Source of the DNA: Novispirillum itersonii subsp. itersonii ATCC 12639
GTDB lineage: Bacteria > Pseudomonadota > Alphaproteobacteria > Rhodospirillales > Rhodospirillaceae
Length of the DNA stretch: 64,000 bases
Assembly: GCF_000381985.1 (NCBI RefSeq)
Contig: NZ_KB907338.1
Location: 124,001 to 188,000 of the forward strand
Reading direction: 5' to 3'
Shown: one piece after another, positions 8,609-15,824 of the stretch
Layout of the letters: every line of letters begins with the position of its first letter
Position numbering within the stretch: position 1 is the first letter of the stretch
Notes under the pieces: model-generated
The model's database searches: none
Told to the model about the DNA's origin: nothing
What the model saw: only the letters and a program-made list of their open reading frames with translations
Position numbers and translations under genes: made by a program

Positions 8609-9880
8609 ATGCCGGTTTTTACCATTTATTGCTGTGGCACTGCATTCAACCGCAACAGTCAGGATGAGCTGGTGGCCACCTTCGCCGCCCTGACTGCCGG
8701 ACATGAGGTCCGCACGTCCCCCTATGGCAATGCTCCGGTGACCGGCACCTATCTGATTCTGGAAGGGCCGGGATCGGATACCGGGAACGGCGCGGTGATG
8801 CCGGGGGTGAACAACCCGCTGCTGGGGGTCGCAAAGAACATCGCCAATCCTTTTATTGAACAGCAGATCAAGGCGGCCCCGCGCGGCGCGGATGCCGGGT
8901 TCATCCGGTCGTTCTATGGCGAGACCGGGGATACGCCCTACAGTCAGCTGACCGCGAAGGCCAACGGGACCGGCTGGCATGATAATGTGCTGCGGGCGGT
9001 GAGTGTGGTGGCCAACCTGCATGTTCAGCCGACCGTCATCAACATCATGGGCTGGAGCCGGGGCGCGGTGACCGCCATCAAGATCGCCAACAGACTGTGG
9101 GAGGTCTTTGGGGCGGTGATCCGGGTCAACCTGTTCCTGATCGATCCGGTTCACGGGCAGGTGGTCAGTCAGGCGGTCGAGGATACCCGGCTGCCGCCGA
9201 ACGTCCGCCGGGCGCGGATCATTCTGGCGGTCCATGATGTGGACCGGCCGTTTTTCGATCCGCAGGATGCCAGTGTGGTCTATGTGGAGAATGCGGGGGC
9301 AACAACGCTGGAATGGCTGCCGATGGCGGGGAATCATTCCGGGCAGGTGATGCGGACCGGGCAGGGGGCGCTGGAAGCGGCATGGCGCTGCACCTGGGGG
9401 CTGGCGCTGGATTCCCTGCATGGCTGGGGCACGGTCTTCCATGCCGGAGTCGGGGCCTATGCGATGACACCGCTGGCCTATGTGCTGGCCTATGCCCGTA
9501 TGAAGGCGCTGTGGCCTGCGGCAGGCATGCTCTCCAACCGGGCCTTTGTCGCGAACATGAACCAGTATGTGCGCCGGCCCGGCCTTTACGTCAACAATCA
9601 CCATGAAGAGATGTTTGCGCAGGCATTTCCGCAGGTGTACCGGGTGCTGCACGGGCAGGCCCTGCACTGGGCACCGGGCGAACTGGCGGTACAGACAGAA
9701 GCCTTCCACCGGGCCGTATCGCAGTACGGTGACCTGATGCTGTGGCTGGAAGTGACCGGGCGGGCCGTCCGCAGCGGGCCACGGCGGATGATCACCCCGG
9801 CATGGATACCCGTGACGGCCCCGGCCCCGGTACTGACCCCGGGGCAGGCGTATAAGGCCCGGATCGGCAAGCTCGACTGA
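8609..9880 (+). CDS. Putative alpha/beta-hydrolase (GxSxG; Tle1/DUF2235-like)
   Basis: 423 residues from the ATG at 8609 (AGGGGG five bases upstream; the GTG just before it is too close). It opens with a short strand (PVFTIYCCGTAFNR), and has a nucleophile-elbow motif INIMGWSRGAVTAIKIA near residue 150, a likely acid in FLIDPVHG near 180 and a candidate His in the GNHSGQ segment near 240. This layout resembles the Tle1/DUF2235 group of phospholipase-like hydrolases, some of which are type VI effectors; no vgrG, PAAR or immunity gene is nearby. No signal peptide or membrane helix is evident. Substrate unknown. Confidence 0.6.
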   Translation: MPVFTIYCCGTAFNRNSQDELVATFAALTAGHEVRTSPYGNAPVTGTYLILEGPGSDTGNGAVMPGVNNPLLGVAKNIANPFIEQQIKAAPRGADAGFIRSFYGETGDTPYSQLTAKANGTGWHDNVLRAVSVVANLHVQPTVINIMGWSRGAVTAIKIANRLWEVFGAVIRVNLFLIDPVHGQVVSQAVEDTRLPPNVRRARIILAVHDVDRPFFDPQDASVVYVENAGATTLEWLPMAGNHSGQVMRTGQGALEAAWRCTWGLALDSLHGWGTVFHAGVGAYAMTPLAYVLAYARMKALWPAAGMLSNRAFVANMNQYVRRPGLYVNNHHEEMFAQAFPQVYRVLHGQALHWAPGELAVQTEAFHRAVSQYGDLMLWLEVTGRAVRSGPRRMITPAWIPVTAPAPVLTPGQAYKARIGKLD

Positions 9881-9899
9881 CGGCAGGCGGCGGAACGCA

Positions 9900-9927
9900 G
9901 ACCGCCCGGCGCGGTGGCCGGGCGGTC
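9900..9927. terminator. Hairpin between convergent hydrolase and mch genes
   Basis: GACCGCCCGG-CGCGGTGG-CCGGGCGGTC is a perfect 10-bp stem between two convergent stops. The T-run is weak, so confidence is moderate. Confidence 0.6.
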
Positions 9928-9952
9928 CGTCATCAGGCATGCCGGGCCGGTT

Positions 9953-11017
9953 TCAGCGGCGCGGCATCAGCACCCAGTAATCAAAGTCCAGCACCACGGC
10001 GGGCAGATACTTGCCGTCGGCATCCTTATACGGATGACCGGCGCAGGGCAGGTCTTTGGTGGCGACGGTGCGCAGGCGCAGGGCGCCGACGTCGCTGCGT
10101 TCGGGGAAGGCGGCTTTGTCCAGCACTTCGGTCCAGCAGTGAATGGTATCGCCGGAGAAGGTCGGGTTGCAGTGGCTTCCGGCGTTGATCGCCACCAGCT
10201 TGCAGGCGTTGCCCAGCCCGTTGAACGACAGGGCGCGGGCCAGCGAGATGATATGCCCGCCATAGATCAGCCGCTTGCCGAACCGGCCTTTGGCCTGCTC
10301 AAACTGGTTGAAGTGGACCTTGGCGGTATTCTGGTACAGCCGGGTCGCCATCATGTGCTCGGCTTCCTCGATCGTCATGCCGTCAACATGGTCGATCTTC
10401 TCGCCGGGGGCGTAGTCGTCCCACAGGTGCGGGCTGCCCGCCAGCACGGTGTCGTAGGCCTCGGTGTCGAAGGTGACACCGGCGGGCACCTTCAGGGCGG
10501 CGACCGGCACCGTCTTCGGCAGGTCGGGCACCACTTCGGCCGGGGCCGGGGCGGCGGCGTCGCGCTTGTTGACCATCACCCAGCGCACGTAATCGACAAC
10601 CATCTCGCCGCGCTGGTTGACCCCGCGTGACCGGACATAGACCACCCCGGTCTTGCCGTTGGAGTTTTCCTTCAGGCCGATGACGGTGGAGGTGGTGGTG
10701 ATGGTATCCCCGGCATAGACCGGCACGCCGAAGGTGCCGTCGGCATAGCCGAGGTTGGCGACCGCGTTCAGCGAGATATCCGGCACGGTCTTGCCGAACA
10801 CGATGTGGAAGGCCAGCAGGTCATCGGCGGGCATATCCTCGAACCCGAGCGCGGTGGCGAACTCGGCGGAAGACTGCACGGCAAAGCGCGGACCGTAGAG
10901 GGCGGTATAGAGGGCGATATCGCCTTCGGTGACGGTGCGCGGGGTGGCGTGGGCCAGCACCTGACCGATGCGGAAATCCTCGAAGAAGTTGCCGCTGTTG
11001 GTCTTATTGGTTGTCAT
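9953..11017 (-). CDS. mch: Mesaconyl-CoA hydratase (beta-methylmalyl-CoA dehydratase), MaoC family
   Basis: 354 residues, the size of the double-hotdog mesaconyl-C1-CoA hydratases of the ethylmalonyl-CoA pathway. The N-terminal half starts NFFEDFRIGQVLAHATPRTV and has a MaoC-type TEGDIALYTALYG helix; the second half has the matching EAEHMMATRLYQNTAKVHFN and GKRLIYGGHIISLARALSF. The enzyme interconverts mesaconyl-CoA and (2R,3S)-beta-methylmalyl-CoA during C2 assimilation and, in related bacteria, the 3-hydroxypropionate branch. The next gene upstream in the same operon, 20 bases away, is an Mcl2-like CoA-ester enzyme, the typical partner. Crotonyl-CoA carboxylase/reductase is not in the window. 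Confidence 0.9.
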   Translation of the reverse strand: MTTNKTNSGNFFEDFRIGQVLAHATPRTVTEGDIALYTALYGPRFAVQSSAEFATALGFEDMPADDLLAFHIVFGKTVPDISLNAVANLGYADGTFGVPVYAGDTITTTSTVIGLKENSNGKTGVVYVRSRGVNQRGEMVVDYVRWVMVNKRDAAAPAPAEVVPDLPKTVPVAALKVPAGVTFDTEAYDTVLAGSPHLWDDYAPGEKIDHVDGMTIEEAEHMMATRLYQNTAKVHFNQFEQAKGRFGKRLIYGGHIISLARALSFNGLGNACKLVAINAGSHCNPTFSGDTIHCWTEVLDKAAFPERSDVGALRLRTVATKDLPCAGHPYKDADGKYLPAVVLDFDYWVLMPRR

Positions 11018-11037
11018 GGGGGACAGTCCTTTCCGGC

Positions 11038-11916
11038 TCAGGCGGCGGCGGCTTCAAGCGCGGCGATCTGTTCGGCCAGCGCCACGGTCTGGCGGGCGGT
11101 GACGACGTGCAGGTTTTCGATCAGCTTGCCGTCAACCACCACCACGCCCTTGCCGTCAGCCTCGGCGGCGGCATGGGCGGCGATGATGGTGCGGGCCCAG
11201 TCCAGTTCCTTCTCCGTCGGGCCGAAGGCGGCGTTGGCGGCGGCGATGGTCTTGGGGTGGATCAGGGTCTTGCCGTCAAAGCCCAGCTCGCGGCCCTGCA
11301 GGCAGGCGGCGGCAAAGCCTTCGTCATCGGACAGGTCAAGATAGACGCCGTCCAGAATCGCCAGCCCATAGGCCCGGGCCGCCATCACGCACAGGTTAAA
11401 AGCGGCGATGAACGGCAGGCGCAGGGTGGTGTGCAGGCAGCGCATATCCTTGGCAAGGTCGCTGGTGCCCATCACAAACCCGCCCAGACGCGGGGTGGCG
11501 CGGGCGATCTCTTCGACATGCAGCACGCCCAGCGGGGTTTCGATCATGCACCAGATGGCCATGTCGGCGGGGGCCCCGCTGGCGGCCATGATGGCTTCGA
11601 CCTGCCGGACCATGTCGGCGCTTTCCACCTTGGGGATCAGGATGCCGTGGGCCCCGCTGCGGGCGGCGGCGGCAATATCATCATGGCCCCACGGGGTGCC
11701 CAGACCGTTAACGCGGATCAGCACCTCACGCTGGCCGTAGGTGGCGGCAAAGGCGCAGACATTGGCGCGGGCCTCGACCTTGGTGTCGGGGGCGACGGCG
11801 TCTTCCAGATCAAGGATCAGGGCATCGGCGGCAAGGCCACGGGCCTTTTCCAGCGCCCGGGTGTTCGACCCCGGCATATACAGCATGGAACGGCGGGGAC
11901 GGGACTGTGTCGGCAT
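11038..11916 (-). CDS. CoA-ester lyase/thioesterase, HpcH/HpaI family (Mcl2-like (3S)-malyl-CoA thioesterase)
   Basis: 292 residues from the ATG at 11916, with GGGAGG about ten bases upstream. Motifs: RRSMLYMPGSNTRALEKA near the start, LILDLEDAVAPDTK near 35, IPKVE near 95, MIETPLG near 125, GFDGKTLIHPKTI near 228 and ENLHVVTARQ near the end. The GKTLIHP and ENLHVVTAR ends fit the Mcl2 branch ((3S)-malyl-CoA thioesterase) better than Mcl1 (malyl/beta-methylmalyl-CoA lyase). In Rhodobacter-type pathways Mcl2 hydrolyses malyl-CoA made by Mcl1 to malate. Here it is transcribed just ahead of mch. The lyase versus thioesterase assignment is tentative. Confidence 0.82.
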   Translation of the reverse strand: MPTQSRPRRSMLYMPGSNTRALEKARGLAADALILDLEDAVAPDTKVEARANVCAFAATYGQREVLIRVNGLGTPWGHDDIAAAARSGAHGILIPKVESADMVRQVEAIMAASGAPADMAIWCMIETPLGVLHVEEIARATPRLGGFVMGTSDLAKDMRCLHTTLRLPFIAAFNLCVMAARAYGLAILDGVYLDLSDDEGFAAACLQGRELGFDGKTLIHPKTIAAANAAFGPTEKELDWARTIIAAHAAAEADGKGVVVVDGKLIENLHVVTARQTVALAEQIAALEAAAA

Positions 11917-12190
11917 GGCAGGGGAACCTCCCGGATGGCGCCGGTCTTGGCCGGACCTGGCGCAAGATGATTTTTTGAATTGGTGGTGCGTCTTTAACAA
12001 AGTTGCGCATTCGCGCATGCAGCATAGTACCGATTCCGGCACCGGGCACAAGGCCGCAGTGTGTTATGGCGGGGGTGGGGGCGGGGCTATGGGTGGGAAG
12101 AAACCGGACTGGCCGTGATTGCAAAAAAGGATCTTTTCGACAGGCCGGAGTGGTTCTAGGGTCTTGGGCGGTTGAAAAAGGGGGAGAGAG

Positions 12191-12715
12191 ATGTTCCTGA
12201 GCCAACTCGCCCCGCGCGACCGTTCGCGCGTAAGCCAAGGGCGCGGACGCGCCCGCCCGGCGTGTGAGGGACAGACAACAGAGGTACGGCTTTGCCGTAC
12301 CGACTGGGCCATTGAGGCCCCGTGCCCGCGTGGGCACGTAAGCCAAGGGGGCGGACGCCCCCGCCCGGCGTGTGAGGGACAGACAACGGAGGTACGGCTT
12401 TGCCGTACCGACTGGGCCATTGAGGCCCCGCGCGACCATTCGCGCGTAAGCCAAGGGCGCGGACGCCCCCGCCCGGCGTGTGAGGGACAGACAACGGAGG
12501 TACGGCTTTGCCGTACCGACTGGGCCATTGAGGCCCCGTGCCCGCGTGGGCACGTAAGCCAAGGGCGCGGACGCGCCCGTCCGGCGTGTGAGGGACAGAC
12601 AACGGAGGTACGGCGCCGCCGTACCGACTGGGCCATTGAGGCCCCGTGCCCGCGTGGGCACGTAAGCCAAGGGCGCGGAGGCGCCCGCCCGGCGTGTGAG
12701 GGACCAAAAAAATGA
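12191..12715 (+). CDS. Possible repeat-encoded leader ORF overlapping pdxY
   Basis: 174 codons starting at an ATG with GGGAGAGAG directly upstream, running through all five copies of the 108-bp repeat and ending TGA at 12713-12715, so the pdxY ATG (12712) overlaps its stop as ATGA. The product would be a Cys/Arg-rich repeat peptide (unit about CEGQTTEVRLCRTDWAIEAP plus a variable part). The 108-base unit is 36 codons, so the frame stays open automatically, and several minus-strand frames are open too. It could be a translated leader coupling to pdxY or merely an open frame in repeat DNA. No family recognised. Confidence 0.3.
   Translation: MFLSQLAPRDRSRVSQGRGRARPACEGQTTEVRLCRTDWAIEAPCPRGHVSQGGGRPRPACEGQTTEVRLCRTDWAIEAPRDHSRVSQGRGRPRPACEGQTTEVRLCRTDWAIEAPCPRGHVSQGRGRARPACEGQTTEVRRRRTDWAIEAPCPRGHVSQGRGGARPACEGPKK
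12213..12704. repeat. 108-bp structured tandem repeat, four and a half copies, upstream of pdxY
   Basis: Units begin at 12213, 12321, 12429, 12537 and 12645 with an exact 108-base period. Each full unit has three potential hairpins: H1 with 7-bp arms and a 4-base loop (CGCGCGA/TCGCGCG or CGTGCCC/GGGCACG), H2 with 6-bp arms around GGAC (GGGCGC/GCGCCC or GGGGGC/GCCCCC) and H3 with 8-bp arms (GGTACGGC/GCCGTACC) around TTT or GCC. Linkers such as taagccaa, gtgtgagggacagacaac and actgggccattgaggccc are almost invariant. H1 arms differ at three pairs between copies 1/3 and 2/4/5, all compensated. Copy 3 has one H2 mismatch. Copy 5 stops after gtgtgagggac, eight bases before the pdxY ATG. Confidence 0.95.
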
Positions 12716-13587
12716 CAAACCGGAAGCGCACCGTGGTGTCGGTGCAGTCGCATGTGGCGTATGGGCATGTCGGCAACGCGTCGGCGGTGTTCCCGTTGCA
12801 GCGGCTGGGGTTTGAGGTGTGGCCGGTGCATACCTGTCAGCTGTCGTGCCGGATCGGCTACCCCGATGTGCGGGGCGAGGCGTTTACGGCGGAGCATGTC
12901 GGCGACATCGTTGACGGGCTGGCGGCGGCGGGGCATCTAGGCCGCGCTGCCGGGCTGGTGTCGGGCTATCTGGGCCGGGCGGAAATCGGCGGGGCGATCC
13001 TGCGGGCGGTCAAGGCCCTGCACGCCGGGGACGGCACCGGCATTTATCTGTGCGACCCGGTGATGGGCGATGACGATGCCCACGGGCAGGGGCGGCTGTA
13101 TGCGGCGGCGGATATCCCTGATTTCATGCGGGCGCATCTGGTGCCGCAGGCCGATGTGATTGCCCCCAACCGTTTTGAGCTGCACCTGCTGACCGGCCTG
13201 CCGGTGACCACGGTGGCCGAGGCGGTGACGGCGGCGCGGGCGGCGCTGCGGCTGGGGCCGCGGCTGGTGGTCGGCACCAGCATGCCGCTGCCGGACCGGG
13301 GGGAGATCGGCTGTCTGGCCGTGACCGAAGAGGCGGCGTGGCTGGTGCGGACCCCGCGCCTGTCGCCGCCAGCGCCGATCCATGGTACCGGCGATGCCTT
13401 TGCGGCGCTGCTGCTGGGCTGCCTGCTGAATGGCGAGAGCCCGCCGCAGGCGCTGTCGCACGCGATGTCAGCCCTGTATGCGGTGATTGATCTGACACTG
13501 TCGCTGGGCGAGATCGAGCCGCAGCTGGTGGCGGCGCAGGATCTGCTGCCGACCCCGCCGCATCTGTTTGTCCCGGAGGCGGTGTAA
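12712..13587 (+). CDS. pdxY: Pyridoxal kinase PdxY
   Basis: 291 residues, standard for PdxY/PdxK of the ribokinase superfamily. It opens VVSVQSHVAYGHVGNASAVFPLQRLG (read in two parts: QSHVAYGHVGN and FPLQRLGFEVWPVHTCQLS), has YLCDPVMGDD near residue 117, DVIAPNRFEL near 148 and the anion-hole/catalytic GTGDAFAALLLG near 225. It phosphorylates pyridoxal to pyridoxal 5'-phosphate in B6 salvage. The ribosome site GAGGGA (12698-12703) belongs to the last, truncated copy of the 108-bp repeat, eight bases before ATG. The start overlaps the end of the possible leader ORF. Downstream is a convergent AraC fragment. Confidence 0.92.
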   Translation: MTNRKRTVVSVQSHVAYGHVGNASAVFPLQRLGFEVWPVHTCQLSCRIGYPDVRGEAFTAEHVGDIVDGLAAAGHLGRAAGLVSGYLGRAEIGGAILRAVKALHAGDGTGIYLCDPVMGDDDAHGQGRLYAAADIPDFMRAHLVPQADVIAPNRFELHLLTGLPVTTVAEAVTAARAALRLGPRLVVGTSMPLPDRGEIGCLAVTEEAAWLVRTPRLSPPAPIHGTGDAFAALLLGCLLNGESPPQALSHAMSALYAVIDLTLSLGEIEPQLVAAQDLLPTPPHLFVPEAV

Positions 13588-13597
13588 CGTCGCCGGG

Positions 13598-13897
13598 TCA
13601 GACCCACAGCCGGTACAGCCAGAACGACTCGTCTTCGGCAAACCGCCGGGCAAAGTCCCCGGGGGGGAAGCCGGTGATCCGCCGCACCTCGCGGCTGAGG
13701 TGGGCCTGATCGGCAAAGCCTTCTTCAGCGGCCAGTGCGGCAAAGTGCAGCGGGGCACCGCTGCGGTGACGGTCGCAGGCGGCATGAAACACCGCCTCGG
13801 CCCGCACCCGCCGCTCCGCCTGCCGTTCGCTGTAATCCCGGTGCCGGTGATGCGGGTCACGCTGCGGCCGGATCAGCCCCTGCATCTGGATCTGCAT
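13598..13897 (-). pseudogene. Truncated AraC-family regulator (C-terminal HTH only)
   Basis: 99 codons on the minus strand. Residues about 45-95 read as the second helix-turn-helix half of an AraC DNA-binding domain (AALAAEEGFADQAHLSREVRR then ITGFPPGDFARRFAEDESF). The N-terminal ligand domain and first HTH are missing; the upstream part overlaps the end of the next gene by 41 bases in another frame. This looks like a decayed or insertion-truncated AraC gene. A short functional HTH protein cannot be excluded. Confidence 0.55.
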
Positions 13898-14882
13898 CCG
13901 CTGTAAGGCTGCCGTGCAGGCTGCGGCGCAGGGTCTGGGGCGGGTGCCCGAAGTGGCGCAGAAAGGCGCGGCGCATGTGGTCGCGGTCAGAAAAGCCGGT
14001 GATCCGCGCCACCTCGTCCAGTGACCGGCGGCCCTGTTCCAGCAGGCCCCGCGCCGATTCCAGCCGCAGATGCTCCACCGCCTTGGCCGGGGACTGTCCG
14101 GTCTCTTCCCGGAAGACCCGGCTGAACTGGCGGGGGCTCAGGCTGGCGGCTGCCGCCAGATCCTCGACACCAAGCGGGGTGTGCAGATGGTCGCGGGCGT
14201 GCTGAAGGGCACGGCGGACCCGGTCAGAGCGGGGTTCCATCTCCAGCAGGGCAGAAAACTGCGACTGCCCGCCGGGGCGGCGGTGATAGACCACCATCCG
14301 CTGGGCCACGGCGCGGGACAGGGCCGGGCCGTGGTCGTCTTCCAGCAGGGCCAGCGCCAGATCAATCCCCGCACTCATCCCCGCCGAGGTCCAGACCGCG
14401 CCATCGCGGATAAAGATCCGGTCATCCTCAACCCGGACCCCCGGATAGGTCTGGCGCAGTTGGGGCGCATAATACCAGTGGGTGGTGGCCCGCCGACCGT
14501 CGAGCAGCCCGGCTTCGGCCAGCAGAAAGGCCCCGGTGCACAGCCCGGCAACGCGGCGGGAGCGCCGGGCCGCTGCCCGCAGATGGGCCAGCACCGGCGG
14601 CGGGCCGGGCTGGGGCATCAGCCCGCCCAGCACCAGAGTGGTGTCATAGGGCCAGTCGGGGCCGTCCCCGGCGGGCAGGGCATCGGTTTCCAGCCGTGAT
14701 CCAAGGCTGGTGCGGACCGGCCCGCCGGTGGCCGACAGCAGCACACAGCGGTAGCCGCCGCCTGAGTCGGCCCGCAGACCTGAGCCGGTCAGCAGAACGG
14801 TGGCCAGCTCAAACACCGACAGGGCCGCCAGCCCCATAAACGGGGTGCCGTCGGGCACCACCACGCCGATGGTCTTCATCAT
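13857..14882 (-). CDS. GlxA-family transcriptional regulator (DJ-1/PfpI domain plus AraC HTH)
   Basis: 341 residues from the ATG at 14882 (14879 equally possible; AGGG lies 2-5 bases upstream). Residues about 1-180 form a class-I glutamine-amidotransferase-like DJ-1/PfpI domain (IGVVVPDGTPFMGLAALSVFE; RRVAGLCTGAFLLAEAGLLD with the nucleophile-position Cys; RATTHWYYAP). Residues about 215-325 form the two AraC HTHs (LGVEDLAAAASLSPRQFSRVF and SLDEVARITGFSDRDHMRRA). Family members act as ligand-responsive activators, often of nitrogen or amine catabolism; the ligand here is unknown. It is divergent from an SDR gene, a likely target, with a short shared promoter region (14883-15025). Confidence 0.88.
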   Translation of the reverse strand: MMKTIGVVVPDGTPFMGLAALSVFELATVLLTGSGLRADSGGGYRCVLLSATGGPVRTSLGSRLETDALPAGDGPDWPYDTTLVLGGLMPQPGPPPVLAHLRAAARRSRRVAGLCTGAFLLAEAGLLDGRRATTHWYYAPQLRQTYPGVRVEDDRIFIRDGAVWTSAGMSAGIDLALALLEDDHGPALSRAVAQRMVVYHRRPGGQSQFSALLEMEPRSDRVRRALQHARDHLHTPLGVEDLAAAASLSPRQFSRVFREETGQSPAKAVEHLRLESARGLLEQGRRSLDEVARITGFSDRDHMRRAFLRHFGHPPQTLRRSLHGSLTADADPDAGADPAAA

Positions 14883-15025
14883 TGCCCTGCCTGTGTCATG
14901 TCCTGAATTGCTGTTTCTATGACATTCAGGATATCGGCTGGCAATGGTAAACCTGTGGTCACGCACTCCACCGGGCCCTGTTATGCTGCGGCAGACACGG
15001 CCCGACAGACACAGGATAACCGATC

Positions 15026-15817
15026 ATGAGCACGTCTTCTTTGGGTACCATTGCCATCACCGGCGCATCGTCCGGCATCGGGGCCACCTATGCCGACCGT
15101 TTTGCGGCCCGGGGCCACGGTCTGGTGTTGATTGCCCGCCGAGGGGATGTGCTGGACGCGCTGGCGGCCCGGCTGCGGGCGGCCTACGGCGTGGCGGTGC
15201 GGGTGGTGGTCGCCGACCTGACCGACCCGGCAGCACTGGCGGCGGTCGAGGCGGATCTGGCATCCGACGCCGGGCTGACCCATCTGGTCAACAACGCCGG
15301 GGTGGCGTCGGTGCTGCCGGTGGCGGCGATGACGCCGGATCAGATCACGGCGATGGTTGCCATCAATGTGACGGCCCCGGCCCGGCTGGCGCGGGCGGTC
15401 ATCGGCGGGTTTAAGGCCCGGGGACAGGGGACGCTGATCAATCTGTCGTCGGTGGTGGCGGTGGGGCCGGAGATCCTGAACGGGGTCTACAGCGGGTCCA
15501 AGGCCTTCATGCTGGCCCTCAGCCAGTCGCTGCGGCAGGAACTGGCCGGAACCGGGGTGCATGTGCAGGCGGTGTTGCCGGGGGCGACCGCCACCGACAT
15601 CTGGCAGACCGGCGGCGGTGATCTGTCGGCCCTGCCGCCGGACGCTGTGATGAGCGTTGATGATCTGGTCGATGCCGCCCTGACCGGGCTGGACCGGGGC
15701 GAGTTCATCACCATTCCGCCGCTGGCAGAGGAAGCGGAGTGGACGGCCTATGAAACCGCCCGGCAGGCGATGCTGCCCAACCTGTCCCGGCGGGAGCCTG
15801 CGGCCCGCTACCGGTAA
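15026..15817 (+). CDS. Short-chain dehydrogenase/reductase (SDR)
   Basis: 263 residues of a classical SDR: cofactor motif TGASSGIGATYADRFAARG at residues about 11-30, an Arg pair after the second strand (IARRG) that suggests NADP(H), NNAGVASVLP near 88, the catalytic Ser in INLSSVVAVG and the YSGSK active-site pair near 155. ATG 15026 has AGGA ten bases upstream. It resembles SDRs of the DltE/YqjQ type. Substrate unknown. The divergent GlxA-type gene is a candidate regulator. Its stop is seven bases from the convergent chemoreceptor stop. Confidence 0.85.
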   Translation: MSTSSLGTIAITGASSGIGATYADRFAARGHGLVLIARRGDVLDALAARLRAAYGVAVRVVVADLTDPAALAAVEADLASDAGLTHLVNNAGVASVLPVAAMTPDQITAMVAINVTAPARLARAVIGGFKARGQGTLINLSSVVAVGPEILNGVYSGSKAFMLALSQSLRQELAGTGVHVQAVLPGATATDIWQTGGGDLSALPPDAVMSVDDLVDAALTGLDRGEFITIPPLAEEAEWTAYETARQAMLPNLSRREPAARYR

Positions 15818-15824
15818 CGGGGCG

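Noticed and set aside
12213-12704. CRISPR or plain minisatellite
   Set aside because: No spacers; structured, compensated differences between copies are not expected of a simple minisatellite.
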